The notes under the pieces: generated by a model
The model's input: only the letters and a program-made list of their open reading frames with translations
What the model was told of the DNA's origin: nothing
Database searches by the model: none
Source of the DNA: Aristolochia californica
Taxonomy: Eukaryota > Streptophyta > Magnoliopsida > Piperales > Aristolochiaceae
Assembly (NCBI GenBank): GCA_029961685.1
Contig: JARWKL010000005.1
Location: forward strand, 16,458,164 to 16,522,163
Direction of reading: 5' to 3'
DNA: 64,000 nucleotides
Program-made: the position numbers and the translations under genes
Shown: positions 13,777 through 25,140 of the stretch, one piece after another
How the letters are laid out: each line of letters starts with the position of its first letter
How positions within the stretch are numbered: the stretch's first letter is position 1

Positions 13777-16700
13777 ATCTCTTTCTTATAAAATTCTGAG
13801 ATATTAGGGTTGAACTAGTGGAATTTCCAAAACTTGGCTAAGAAAAGTTTTGTCTTCATTTGTGGTGTGTGAATAAATTTTATTTACTTACATTTGTTAT
13901 TACTTCAAATTCTTTCCATACATAAAGTCTGAAATTTACATTTTGTTGTGATCTATTTGCCTTTTATCTCTTTTTTTGTTTAAGAGATGAAAGGAAAGTT
14001 AAAAATCAAGTGTTGATTTAAGAAAAAATAATAAATCTAAAATGGAAATGTACAATACCCAAATGTAGAGGGAGATATTTCCAAAAAGTGTCTGTAATTT
14101 TTAGGGATTGTAAACTCTTTTTAGTTTTTATATATCTGGTTCTAATATCATCTGGAAAAGGGGGAGGCAAGTGATTTTTACCTGAGTGTTGACTCCCAAT
14201 CAATAAGTCATTCCTTACAAAAATATAGCCCGTTACTCATGCTGAATCACTTTACAATCATCTATGATCGTTAGGTCAGCATTTTGTAAATAGGCAAAAT
14301 AATGGCATGTTTGATTCAAGTAAATATCCCACCGCACGTTCACTTGAGAATTTAATGTTATTCTTTTTAAAAGGTTTGGATCCATAGGTCATTGGCATCT
14401 TTGACATGTTTCAAGCATGCATATCCATTTTTTCAAACATGTGTAGAAAAATCTCTTTCTTATAAAATTCCGAGCTATTAGGGTTGATCTAGTGGAATTT
14501 CCAAAAGTTGGATAACAAAAATTTTGTGTTCATTTGTGGTGTGTGAATAAATTTTCTTTCCTTACATTTTTCTGTTGCTTTAAATTCTTTCTATACATAA
14601 ACTCTAAAACTTTCATTTTGTTCGATCTATTTACCTTTTTCGCTTTTTTTGTTTACGAGATGAAGGGAAAGTGAAAACTCAAGTTTTATTTAAGAAAAAA
14701 AGTATACAACTAAAATTGAAATGCACAATTCACAAATGTAGAGAGGTATAATTCCAAAAAGAGTCTATAATTTTTAGGGATTGTAAACTCTTTTTAGTTT
14801 TTATATCAGGTTCTACAATCGTCAGGAAAAGGGAGGGGGGGGGGGGATTTTTAACTGAGTGTTGACCTCCACGCCATTAGTCATTCCTTACAAAAATATA
14901 GCCCGTTACGCACGATAAATCACTTTATAATCATCTCTAATCGTTAGGTCAACTTTTATAAATGGGCAAAATAATGGCTTGTTTGAATCGGGTAAATATC
15001 CCACTGCAAGTTCACTTAGGAATTTAATGTTATTCTTTTTAAAATGTTTGGATCCATAGGTCATTTGAGTCTTTAACATGTTTCAAGCATGCAAGTCCAT
15101 TTTTTATAACATGTGTAGAAAAAATGTCTTTCTTATAAAATTCAGAGCTATTAGGGTTGAACTAGTGGAATTTCCAAAACTTGGATAACTAAACTTTTGT
15201 GTTCATTTGTGGTGTATGAATAAATTTTCTTTTGTTAAATTTTTTACTTCTTGAAATTGTTTCCAAACATAAACTCTAAAACTTTTATTTTGTTGCGATC
15301 TATTTGCCTTTTATCTCTTTTTTTGTTTACAACATGAAGGGAAAGTGAAAACTAGAGTTTTGATTTAAGAAAAAAGTATACATTTAAAATGGAAATGAAC
15401 AATGCCCAAATGTAGAGAGGGATAATTCCAAAAAGTGTTTGTAATTTTTAGGGATTGTAAACTCTTTTTAGTTCTTATATATAAGGTTCTGCAATCAACG
15501 GGAAAAGGGGGAGGCTGGGGATTTTTAATTGAGTGTTGACTCCCAATCCATAAGCTATTCCTTACAGAAATATAGCCCGTTATGCATGATAAATCACTTT
15601 ACAATCATCTATGATCGTTAGGTCAGCTTTTTGTTAATGGGCAAAATAATGGTTTATTTGATTTTGCTAAATATCCCACTGGACGTTCACTTGGGAATTT
15701 AATGTGATTCTCTTTAAAAGATTTGGATCCATAGGTTATTTGAATCTTTAACATGTTTCAAGCATGCATATCTATTTTTTAAAACATGTGTAGAAAAATT
15801 TCGTTCTAAAAAAATTCCGAGCTATTAGGGTTGAACTAGTGGAATTTAACAAACTTGGATGACAAAACTTTTGTGTTCATTTGTGGTGAGTGAAAAAAAT
15901 TTCTTTACTTATATTTTTTATTGCTTTAAATTTTTTCCATACATAAACTCTAAAATTTTCATTTTTTTGCGATCTATTTGCCTTTTAGGGCTTTTTTTGT
16001 TTACGAGAAGAAGGGAAAGTGAAAACTCAAGTTTTGATTTAAGAAAAAAATTTACATCTAAAATGAATTGCACAATGCAAAAATGTAGAGAGAGATAATT
16101 CCAAAAAATGTTTGTAATTTTTAAGGATTGTAAATTCTTTTTAGTTTTTACATCTAAAGTTTTGCAATCGTTGGGAAAAGGGGGAGGCAGGGGATTTTTA
16201 ACTGAGTGTTGAATCTTAATCCATAAGTAATTCCTTAAAAAATATATAGCCGGTTATGCATGATAAATCACATTACAATCATCTATGATCGTTAGTCAAC
16301 TTTTTGTAAATGGGCAAAATCATGGCTTGTTTCACTCAGGTAAATATCCCACCACACCTTCCCTTGAGAATTTAATGTTATTCTCTTTAAAAGGTTTGGA
16401 TCCATACGTCATTTGCATCTTTAACATGTTTCAAGCATACATATCCATTTTTTAAAACAAGTGTAGAAAAATCACTATCTTAAAATATTTCAAGCTATTA
16501 GGGTTGAACTAGTGGAATTTCCCAAACTTGGATAACAAAACTTTTGTGTTCATTTGTGGTGTATGAATAAATTTTGTTTACTTACATTTGTTACTGCTTT
16601 AAATTCATTCCATACATAAACTCTAAAATTTTAATTTTGTTGTGATCTATTTGCCTTTTATCACCTTTTTTGATTATAAGATGAAGGGAAAGTGAAAACC

Positions 16701-19700
16701 GAAGTTTTGATTTAAGAAAAAATTATACATATAAATTGGAAATGCACATTGCACAAATGTAGAGAGAGATAATTCCAAAAAAGTGTCTATAATTTTTAGT
16801 GATTGTAAACTCTTTTTATTTTTTATATATCAGGTTTTGCAATCGTCGGGAAAAGGGGGTGGTGGGGGATTTTTAACTGAGTGTTGACTCCCTATCCATA
16901 AGTCATTCCTTAAAAAAATATAGCTTGTTACACATGATAAATAACTTTACAATCATCTATGATCGTTAGGTCAGCTTTTTGTAAAAGGGCAAAATATTGC
17001 CTTGTTTGACTCGGGTAAATATCCCACCGCACGTTCATTTGGGAATTTAATGTTATTCTTTTTAAAAGGTTTGGATCCATAGGTCATTTGCATCTTTAAC
17101 ATGTTTCAAACATGCAAATCCATTTTTTAAAACTTTATAGAAAAATTTCTTTCTAATAAAATTTCGAGCTATTAGGGTTGAACTAGTGGAATTTTCCCAA
17201 ATGTGGATAACAAAAATTTTGTGCTTATTTGTGGTGTGTGAATAAATTTTTTTTACTTACATTTGTAGTTGCTTTAAATTTTTATTTTGTTCGATCTATT
17301 TGCCTTTTATCGCTTTTTTTGTTTACGAGAAGATGGGAAAGTGAAAACTCTAGTTTTGATTTAAGAAAAAAGTATACATCTAAAATGGAAATGCAACATG
17401 CACAAATGTAGAGAGGGATAATTCAAAAAAGAGCCTGTAATTTTAAGGGATTGTAAACTCTTTTATGTTTTTATATATCTGGTTCTGCAATCGACAGGAA
17501 AATGGGGAGGCGAGTGGTTTTAAGTAAGCGTTAACTCCCAATCCATATGTCATTCCTTACAAAAATATAGCCTGTTACGCATGATAAATCTCTTTACAAT
17601 CATCTATGCGGGTTAGGTCAGCTTTTTGTAATTGGGGAAAATAATCGCTTGTTTGACTCGAGTAAATATCTCATCGCATGTTCACTTGGGAACTTAATGT
17701 TATTTTTTTAAAAGGTTTGGATCAATAGGTCATTTGCATTTTTAACATGTTTCAAGCATGCAAATCCATTTTTTAAATATGTGTAGAAAAATCTCTTTCT
17801 TATAAATTCCGAGCTATTAGGGTTGAACTAGTGGAGTTTCCCAAACTTGGATAACCAAACTTTTGTGTTCATTTGTGGTGTCAGAATAAATTTTCTTTAC
17901 TTACATTCGTTATTGCTATAAATTCTTTCCATACATAAACTCTAAAATTTTCATTTTGTTGTGATCTATTTGCTTTTTATCTCTTTTTTTTGTTTACTCT
18001 AGGGAAAGTGAAAACTCGAGTTTTGATTTAAGAAAAAAGTATAGATCTAAAATGAAAATGCACAATGCACAAATGCAGAGAGAGATAATTTCAAAAAGTG
18101 TCAGTAATTTTTAGGGATTGTAAACTCTTTTTAGTTTTTATATATAAGGTTCTGCAATTGTTGGGAAAAGGGGGAGGCGGAGGATTTTTAACTGAGTGTT
18201 GAATCCCAATCCATATGTCATTCCGTACAAAAATATAGCCCGTTACTCATGATAAATCACTTTATAATCATCTATGATCGTTAGGTTAGAGTTTTGTAAA
18301 TGGGCAAAATAATGGCTTATTTGATTCGGGTAAATATCCCACCGCATGTTTACTTGGGAATTTAATGTGATTCTTTTTAAAAGGATTGGATCCATAGGTC
18401 ATTTGCATCTTTGACATATTTCAAGATTGCATATCCATTTTTTCAAACATATGTAGAAAAATCTCTTTCTTATAAAATTCCGAGCTATTAAGGTTGAACT
18501 AGTGGAATTTCCCAAACTTGGATAACAAAACTTTTGTGTTCATTTGTGGTGTGTGAATAAATTTTTTGTACGTACATTTTCTGTTGCTTTAAATTCTTTC
18601 CATACATAAACTCTTAAACTTTCATTTTGTTCGATCTATTTGCCTTTTTTCACTTTTTTTTGTTTACAAGATAATGGGAACGTGAAAACTCAAGTTTCGA
18701 TTTAAGAAAAAAGTATACAACTAAAATGGAAATGCACAATGCACAAATATAGAGTTGGATAATTCCAAAATGTGTCTATAATTTTTAGGGATTGTAAACA
18801 CTTGTTAGTTTTTATATGTCAGGTTTTGCAAACGTCGGGAAAAGGGGGAGGCGGGGGATTTTAACTTAGTTTTGACTCCAATCCATAAGTCATTCCATAA
18901 AAAAATATAGCCCGTTACACTTGAAAAATCACTTTGCAATGATCTATGATCGCTAGGTCAGCTTTTTGTAAATGGGCAAAAAAATGCCTTGTTTAACTCG
19001 AGTAAATATCCCAACTCACGTTCACTTGGGAATTTAATGTTATTTTCTTTAAAAGGTTTGAATCCATAGGTCATTTGCATCTTTAACATGTTTCAAGCAT
19101 ACATATCTATTTTTTAAAACATTTGTAGAAAAATCTCTTTATTTTAAAATTCTGAGATATTAGGGTTGAACTAGTGGAACTTCCCAATCTTGGATAACAA
19201 AACTTTTGAGTTCATTTGTGGTGTGTGAATAAATTTTCTTTACTTACATTTGTTATTGCTTTAAATTTTTTTTGTAGATGAGATGAAGGGAAAGGTAAAA
19301 CTCAAGTTTTGATTTAAGAAAAAAGTATAAATCTAAAATGGAAATGCACAATGCACAAATGTAGAGAGAGATAATTCCAAAAAGTGTCTGTAATTTTTAG
19401 GGATTGTAAACTCTTTTTAGTTTTTATATATCAAGTTCTGGTAACGGCGGGAAAAGGGGGAAGCAAGGAATTTTTAACTAAGCGTTAACTCCCAATCCAT
19501 AAGTCATTCCTTACAAAAATATAGCCTATTACGCATGATAAATCTCTTTACAATCATCTATGCTCGTTAGGTCAACTTTTTGTAAATGGGAAAAATAATG
19601 GCTTGTTTGACTCGGGTAAATATCCCACCACACGTTCACTTGGGAACTTAATGTTCTTTCTTTAAAAGGTTTGGATCCATAGGTCATTTGCATCTTTAAC

Positions 19701-22310
19701 ATGTTTCAAGCATGCATATCCATTTTTTAAAACATGTGTAGAAAAATCTCTTTCTTATAAAATTTCCAGCTATTAGGGTTGAAATAGTGGAATTTCCCAA
19801 ACTTGGATAACAAAACTTTTGTGTTCATTTGTGTTGTGAATAAATTTTCTTTTCTAACATTTGTTCTTGCTTGAAATTCTTTCCATACATAAACTCTAAA
19901 ATTTTAATTTTGTTGTGATCTATTTGCCTTTTATCTCTTTGTTTTTTATGAGATGAAAGGAAAGTGAAAACTCAAGTTTTGATTTAAGAAAAAAGTATAC
20001 ATCTGAAATTGAAATGCATAATGTGCAAATGTAGAGAGAGATAATTCCAAAAAGTGTTTGTAATTTTAAGGGACTGTAAACTCTTTTTAGTTTTTATATA
20101 TCCAGTTTTGCAATCGTTAGGAAAAGGGGGAGGCTAGGGATTTTTAACTGAGTGTAAACTCCCAACCCATAAGTCATTCCTTACAAAAATATAGCCCGTT
20201 ACGCACGATAAATCACTTTACAATCATCTATGATCGTTAGGTCAATTTTTTGTAAATGGGCAAAATAATGGCTTGTTTGACTCATGTAAATATCTCACCA
20301 CACGTTCACTTGGGAATTTAATGTTATTCTCTATAAAAGGGTTGGATCCATAGGTCATTTGAATCGTTAACATGTTTCAAGCATGCATATCCTTTTCTTA
20401 AAACTAGTGTAGAAAAAAAAGTTTCTTATAAAATTCCAAACTATTAGGGTTGAACTAGTTGAATTTCCAAAACTTGGATAACAAAACTTTTCTGTTCATT
20501 TGTGGTGTGTGAATAATTTTTCTTTACTTACATTTGTTATTGCTTTAAATTCTTTCCATACATAAAGTCTAAAATTTTCATTTTGTTGCAATCTATTTGC
20601 CTTTTATCGCTTTTTTATTTAACAAGATGAAGGGAAAGTGAAACCTCAAGTTTTGAATTAAGAAAAAAGTATACATCTAAAATGGAAATGCACAATCCAA
20701 AAATGTAGAGAGGGATAATTCCAATAAGAGTCTATAATGTTTAGGGATTGTAAACTCTTTTTTAGTTTTTATATATCAGGTTTTGCAATTGTCGGGAAAG
20801 GGGGAGGAGGGGGATTTTTAAGTTAGTGTTGACTCCCAATCCATAAGTCATTCCTTACAAAAAATATAGCCCGTTACGTATGATAAATCACTTCACAATC
20901 ATCTATGATCGTTAGGTCAGCTTTTTGTAAATGGGCATAAAAATGGCATGCTTGACTCGGGTAAAAATCCCACTGCACATTCACTTGGGAATTTAATGTT
21001 ATTCGCTTTAAAAGGTTTGAATCTATAGGCCATTTGCGTCTTTAACAAGTTTCAAGCATGCATATCGATTTTTTAAAAAATGTGTATAAAAATCTCTTTC
21101 TTATAAAATTCCGAGATATTAGGGTTGAACTAGTGGAATTTCCCAAACTTGGATGACAAAATTTTTGTGTTCATTTGTGGTGTGTGAATAATTTTTTTTT
21201 TACTTATATTTTTTATTGCTTTAAATTCTTTCCATACATAAACTCTAAAATTTTCATTTTGTTGTGATCAATTTGCCTTTTATTTCTTTTTTTGTTTACA
21301 AGATGAAGGGAAAGTTAAAACTCAAGTTTTGATTTAAGAAAAAAGTATAAATCTAAAATGGAAATGCTCAATGCACAAATGTAGAGAGAGATAATTCCAA
21401 AAAATTTTGGTAATTTTAAGGGATTGTAAACTCTTTTTAGTTTTTATATATCTGGTTCTGCTATCATCGGGAAAAGGGGGAGGCGGGAGATTTTTAATTG
21501 AGTGTTGACTCCCAATCAATAAGTCATTCCTTACAAAAATATAGCCCGTTACACATGATTAATCACTTTAAAATCATCTAGGATCGTTAGGTCAGCCTTT
21601 TGTAAATGGGCAAAGTAACGGATTGTCTAATCCGTGTAAATATCCCACCGCATATTCGCCTGGGAATTTAATGTGATTCTTTTTAAAAGGATTGGATCCA
21701 TAGGTCATTTGCATCTTTGACATATTTCAAGATTGCATATCCATTTTTTCAAACATGTGTAGAAAAATCTCTTTCTTATAAAATTCCGACCTATTAGGGT
21801 TGAACTAGTGGAATTTCTCAAACTTCGATAACCAAACTTTGTGTTCATTTTTGGTGTCAGAATATATTTTATTTTCTTACATTTGTTATTGTTTTAAATT
21901 CTTTCGATAGATCAACTCTAAAATTTTCATTTTGTAGTGATCTATTTGTCTTTTATCTCTTTTTTTGTTTACGAGATGATAAAAAAGTGAAAACTCAAGT
22001 TTTTATTTAAGAAAAAATTATACATAAAAAAGGGAAATGCACAATGCACAAATGTAGAGAGAGATAATTCCAAAAAGTGTCTGTAATTTTTAGGGATTGT
22101 TAACTCTTTTTAGTTTATATAAATCAGGTTCTGTAATCGTCGGGAAAAGGGGGAGGCGGGGGATTTCTAACTGAGTGTTGAATCCTAATCCATAAGTCAT
22201 TCCTTACAAAAATATAGCCCGTTACGCATGATAAAACACTTTACTATCATCTATGATCGTTAGGTCAGCTTTTTTTAAATGGGCAAAATAATTGCTTGTT
22301 TGACTCGGGT
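13766..22310 (-). repeat. Satellite array, left arm, second 8-bp-deleted block
   Basis: About 13 further units with the left-arm signature (TTTAATGTTATT) end in mid-monomer at ...TGACTCGGGT, where viral sequence begins. Individual units carry private deletions: about 25 bp near 17275, and about 80 bp near 19265-19280, where TTTAAATTTTTTTTG runs straight into the AGATGAAGG segment. There is a 12-base G homopolymer at 14835-14846. No gene is seen. Confidence 0.95.
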
Positions 22311-22398
22311 CATTATCATACCTTCTGGTCATGATATACTCTCGCAGTCGCGAATAGTTGATAAGTCTTATATCTGGATTAGACCTATTTCGTTCCAT
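22222..22398 (-). pseudogene. Truncated first ORF of the element fused to satellite
   Basis: An ATG at 22398 opens 29 codons of element sequence (beginning MERNRS, basic, Arg-rich). The frame then crosses the junction at 22310/22311 and continues in satellite DNA to a TAA at 22222, giving 58 aa. It lies about 160 nt after the primer-binding site, where the first ORF of a plant pararetrovirus is expected. The true function (movement protein or polyprotein N-terminus) cannot be told from 29 residues. The satellite half uses the same frame as the short ORF found in most monomers. It is a fusion remnant, not a functional gene. Confidence 0.6.
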
Positions 22399-22555
22399 AA
22401 TGGACTTTTAGTTTTGTACATTTGTTCCTTACAAATGTTACTTGGGATGTGACCGATATGGGTCGTAACTGTTTGGGAGTATGTATACCTAAACAGAAAG
22501 AATCAAAGGATAATCTTTGACTTCTTTGACACATACAAAACCAAGTCTAATACTC
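22399..22555 (-). other. Post-PBS leader segment
   Basis: Non-coding stretch between the primer-binding site and the first-ORF ATG. It contains a perfect hairpin (22418-22438) about 20 nt before the ATG, and a weaker 6-bp hairpin at 22503-22520 (TCAAAG and CTTTGA). Nothing else is recognised. Confidence 0.5.
22418..22438 (-). promoter_or_regulatory. Perfect 8-bp hairpin just upstream of first ORF
   Basis: ACATTTGT at 22418-22425 and ACAAATGT at 22431-22438 are perfect inverted repeats around a 5-nt loop. In the sense RNA the hairpin would end about 20 nt before the AUG at 22398. A structure here could affect start selection in a long-leader RNA, but that role is inferred from position only. 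Confidence 0.4.
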
Positions 22556-22568
22556 GGCTCTGATACCA
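22556..22568 (-). promoter_or_regulatory. Primer-binding site for initiator tRNA-Met
   Basis: The minus strand reads TGGTATCAGAGCC, complementary to the last 13 nt (including CCA) of plant initiator tRNA-Met. This is the usual primer for minus-strand DNA synthesis in plant pararetroviruses and many plant LTR retrotransposons. It fixes the element's polarity as minus strand. It lies about 1 kb downstream of the TATA box and upstream of the truncated first ORF. Confidence 0.9.
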
Positions 22569-23592
22569 TTTTACAGACACACACAGAGAGTCTCTAGCAG
22601 ACTTGTACACAGCGGAAGACAACCTAGGGAAATAGGGCAGCGGAACAAGAATCGTAGGAATTGCTACCTGCCAGTCTCGGGATACAGGCAGTGGATGACA
22701 TCTACTGGCAGCGGAAAACAATAATGACTCACACAATACTATTCCTATAGTCACACTTCGTCTGTCCTATCAGTTTACCATTAGGCTACTTTCCTGCTTC
22801 CTACCACATGTCACCGTTATGTACTCGTTTGTGTCTATTTCATAGCTATCTAGTAGGCCCAACATGACTTCTGTTGCTACCTAGAACTTCTTCGGGGTTT
22901 GACCCTATTCCTACCGGCTTACCACCACGTGGGTAGTTCCGTCGATGCGGTCCTCACGGTCTCCAGAGGGCCCCAAGCCGTTCCTATTAACCGTTGCGGT
23001 TCCATGGCTGCTTCAACAGGGTAGAGCACAACTCCGTTTCGTTTTCTACCTCGAAGCGTAGCCGAATAATTCCAAGTCTCTAGCTTATGTCCTATTTGGC
23101 ACTATTTCGATACTATTTCTTTTTGACGAGTGAACAGTAAACATGAATAGTAATTGTGAATAGTAAAAATGAACAGTACTTTTGAATAGTAACTTTGGAA
23201 CAGTAAAAACAAATACTGTGGAGATCAATATAAATGCGGAACATGAATAGTAAAACAACTACTATGGAGATCATATTTATAAATGCGGAACATGAACAGT
23301 AAAAACAACTACTGTACGAATCACAATATTACAAACATGCGGAAATATAAAAAACATTGTCTAAAACAAAACATAAAATACATACCCTTAAAAAAGGAAA
23401 AGGAAAAACTACATATCTACATAACTCCCGAAGTTATCGACCGTGGCACCGGTCGGTTCCCTCTTTTCTACTCAACCATTACGGCTGTTAAGCACATACC
23501 GTGCTTGAGAAACTTGCCGGAGAAAGATCGCCGGAAATCGCCTTCTTCTTCGGAACTAATGCTCGTCTATTGTTGAGTTGCTCCAAGTTTCG
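22569..23592 (-). other. Long RNA leader / intergenic region of the element
   Basis: About 1 kb lies between the predicted transcription start (about 30 nt past the TATA box) and the primer-binding site, without a convincing gene. It has a relatively GC-rich part (about 22850-23050), an A/T-rich part (23110-23420) with the phased GAAYAGTA array, and many short upstream ORFs. A long structured leader before the primer-binding site is characteristic of caulimoviruses, where ribosome shunting can occur. A shunt structure cannot be shown here by eye. Confidence 0.55.
23132..23301 (+). repeat. Phased GAAYAGTA array and 49-bp tandem repeat
   Basis: Eight copies of GAACAGTA or GAATAGTA start at 23132, 23145, 23158, 23171, 23184, 23198, 23245 and 23294. 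The first gaps are 13, 13, 13, 13 and 14 bp, then 47 and 49. The last part is a tandem repeat of about 49 bp (GAACATGAATAGTAAAAC..., ACTATGGAGATCA, TAAATGCG). In element sense the motif is TACTGTTC/TACTATTC. The function is unknown; it could be a protein-binding array, an RNA structural array or leader slippage. Confidence 0.85.
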
Positions 23593-23615
23593 ATGATCTC
23601 AACCTCTGGAGGAGC

Positions 23616-23628
23616 ATCGTATTTATAG
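23616..23628 (-). promoter_or_regulatory. TATA box of the element promoter
   Basis: The minus strand reads CTATAAATA at 23628-23620, a near-ideal plant TATA box. It is preceded in sense by a TGAC-rich segment and followed by about 1 kb of leader and the primer-binding site. The predicted start of transcription is near 23590. This matches the arrangement of caulimovirus 35S-type promoters. Confidence 0.65.
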
Positions 23629-23779
23629 CTGAAGATTTTTCAGCTCTTCCACTTTTACCCTTGATTGAAAGGTGTGTGTTTAAAGACAAAGGGTAGCTTT
23701 TGTCTTTTTGGCATGTCTTTTTTGCCCTTGCATTATTACCTTTCGGCACCGAAAGCAGAGGTAGAAATGTCGTTTCTGC

Positions 23780-23969
23780 TTGTGACATCATGATGATGAC
23801 GTGCAGGAATCTTTTTTTGCCATCTTTGTTGACTTGGTGTAGCCGTCATTGATGACTTTTGTAGCCGTCATTGCGGACTTTTGAGCCCCCTTTGCTGACT
23901 TTTTTTTCATCGTGGGCCTAGTCTGCTGACTTGGCTGCTGACTAGTCGGTTGACATGGCTACTGACTGC
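23780..23969 (-). promoter_or_regulatory. Upstream enhancer-like region with TGAC cluster
   Basis: It lies about 150-350 bp upstream of the TATA box in element sense. A TGACGT core sits at 23797-23802 (bZIP/as-1-like) beside TGACATCATGATGATGACG. Further TGACTT, TGACTAG and TGACATG copies occur around 23829, 23851, 23894, 23923, 23935, 23949 and 23963. The density of TGAC cores (bZIP or W-box type) is far above chance for this AT-rich DNA. Regulation by stress or defence factors would be the family-based expectation but is not shown. Confidence 0.5.
23839..23903 (+). repeat. 22-bp direct repeats in promoter
   Basis: GTAGCCGTCATTGATGACTT starts at 23839 and GTAGCCGTCATTGCGGACTT at 23861, a 22-bp period. 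A third, degenerate copy (GAGCCCCCTTTGCTGACTT) follows at 23883. They lie inside the TGAC-rich upstream region and look like duplicated enhancer modules. Confidence 0.8.
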
Positions 23970-24272
23970 TCATTCGGACAGCTGCCTTTCTGTGCACAAT
24001 TTACAGGTGTGCTCCTTTGGAAAAGTCATCTGGGCCATCTGGCAGAAGCTTTCCTTTGATGTTTTGCTGAAGGGGATATTTCCTCCAAGAAGCGTAGCTT
24101 CGAGACTGGTTTGGACGGTTGCCGGAGTCTCTTTATAGCTTTTCGAGATGATCGTCAGTGGGACGGAGGTCTTGTAGACGAAGCTTCTCTTTTCTAAATC
24201 AGCTGTTGTATGAGCTGTATCAGCTTCATGAGCACGTGGATACATCTGGTTGGCCAGACTGCTTTTGGGCAA
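23970..24272 (-). pseudogene. Possible frameshifted C-terminal part of the downstream ORF
   Basis: A 100-codon open frame overlaps the end of the 236-aa ORF in another frame and continues about 220 bp beyond its stop. Its composition (Lys/Ser/Thr-rich, with a Cys pair near the end) is that of an ordinary protein, so it may be the real C-terminus after a frameshift near 24195-24230. No domain is recognised. It could equally be a chance frame ahead of the promoter region. Confidence 0.3.
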
Positions 24273-24904
24273 GGCTTGGCTTTTGGAATATGTCTGGGAT
24301 CATATTCCATATTTGCGTCACCTTCTTTGATGCTTTCAATAGTCACGACAGAAATGCTTGGAAACATCTTTGTGTCAGTAACAATTTCAGCAATACAGGA
24401 AACGAAATGAATTCGAATTCCTTTACTCTTTGTTATGGAGATGAAACTTTTGCAAGCCTCCATAATTTCCTTTGGCATTTTCTCCAATACTGATAAGTCG
24501 GTGGAGGGCAATACCATTTGTTTTATGAATCCATATGCATAAAGCATGGATGCATATTTTGAGTCTATTTCATGACTCAGCTTCACTTGATTCCAACTGT
24601 TGCTGGGCTCAGTTGTGAAGAAGGGAGTGTTCATCCCTTGTCCAATTTGTTCATTCCATCTCTGGAATTGAACAATATGATCGGATTCGATCTTTGAACG
24701 AACGTTGTCCACCTTTTGAGGGCGTAGCGAGGGTTCAACAGACATAATGTCCAAAATTTTTAAAGGTTTAAATATCTTTAAAAACTCAAACTCATTAAAA
24801 CTAGTTTTATCTGGTTTATTTAGGCTTTTCAACCTTGTAAACTCAGACGGGGTAACCAATTTTGTCTTGAATGATTTCTCATTCCTAGACAAGTCCGTTT
24901 CCAT
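24194..24904 (-). pseudogene. Downstream element ORF, 236 aa, unknown (transactivator-like position)
   Basis: ORF of 236 codons from ATG at 24904; the frame is open a little further upstream, back to a TAG near 24980. The N-terminal third is Lys-rich and polar. A central part (about 75-195) has a folded-domain look: WNEQIGQG near 83, LYAYGFIK at 121-128, MPKEIMEACKSF near 143, then alternating hydrophobic strands. No catalytic motif, signal peptide or membrane segment is seen. It is the last gene before the promoter, where caulimoviruses place the inclusion-body/translation transactivator, but I claim no sequence match. It may be one piece of a longer ORF together with the pieces at 25053-25370 and 23970-24272. 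Confidence 0.5.
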
Positions 24905-24919
24905 CAGGGATGGATCCGT

Positions 24920-25140
24920 TAAGACTTCCTTTTCCAGCTCTTGACTGGCAGGTAGAAATCCCTGATTCCCCTATCTTCAGAGAAGATTGGGTTGTGATTT
25001 CCTTCTCATGCCTGGCATGACCGGTAGAAATCCCGGGTCGACCTGTGTTTATCTAAACACTAAAGTCATTCGTCTGCTGATTAGCTGACGTTGTGGCTTC
25101 CTTTTCTCGCGATGGAGATCCGGTAGAAGTCCCGGAGGAG
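24920..25140 (-). repeat. Three degenerate copies of a short coding segment
   Basis: GGTAGAAATCCC or GGTAGAAGTCCC (plus strand) occurs at 24951, 25023 and 25122. Each copy is preceded on the plus strand by a CTTCCTTTTC-like tract. In element sense each copy encodes a Ser/Thr/Gly stretch followed by a charged Glu-Lys-Glu motif. Copies 1 and 2 share one frame and are separated by a TAG; copy 3 reads this way in the 236-aa frame. This indicates an internal tandem duplication within one ancestral ORF, later broken. Confidence 0.65.

Noticed and set aside
1719..22220. Many 60-91-aa ORFs in the left arm
   Set aside because: They are copies of the monomer short ORF on the minus strand, often shifted by the 8-bp indel; repeat-derived with no coding signal.
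1..22310. CENP-B-box-like sequence in ...GCAATCGTCGGGAAAAG...
   Set aside because: Only the CGGGA end fits; the TTCG part and spacing do not.
22503..22754. 83-aa minus-strand ORF in the leader
   Set aside because: It runs straight through the tRNA primer-binding site and into leader sequence, so it is an incidental frame.
23283..23576. 97-aa plus-strand ORF
   Set aside because: It is opposite to the element's polarity, overlaps the leader repeat, and shows no recognisable protein features.
23567..23791. 74-aa minus-strand ORF
   Set aside because: It spans the TATA box and the predicted transcription start, so it cannot be a normal gene of the element.
24158..24493. 111-aa plus-strand ORF and other plus-strand frames at 24210-26676
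   Set aside because: They are antisense shadows of the minus-strand ORFs and capsid gene; no independent features.
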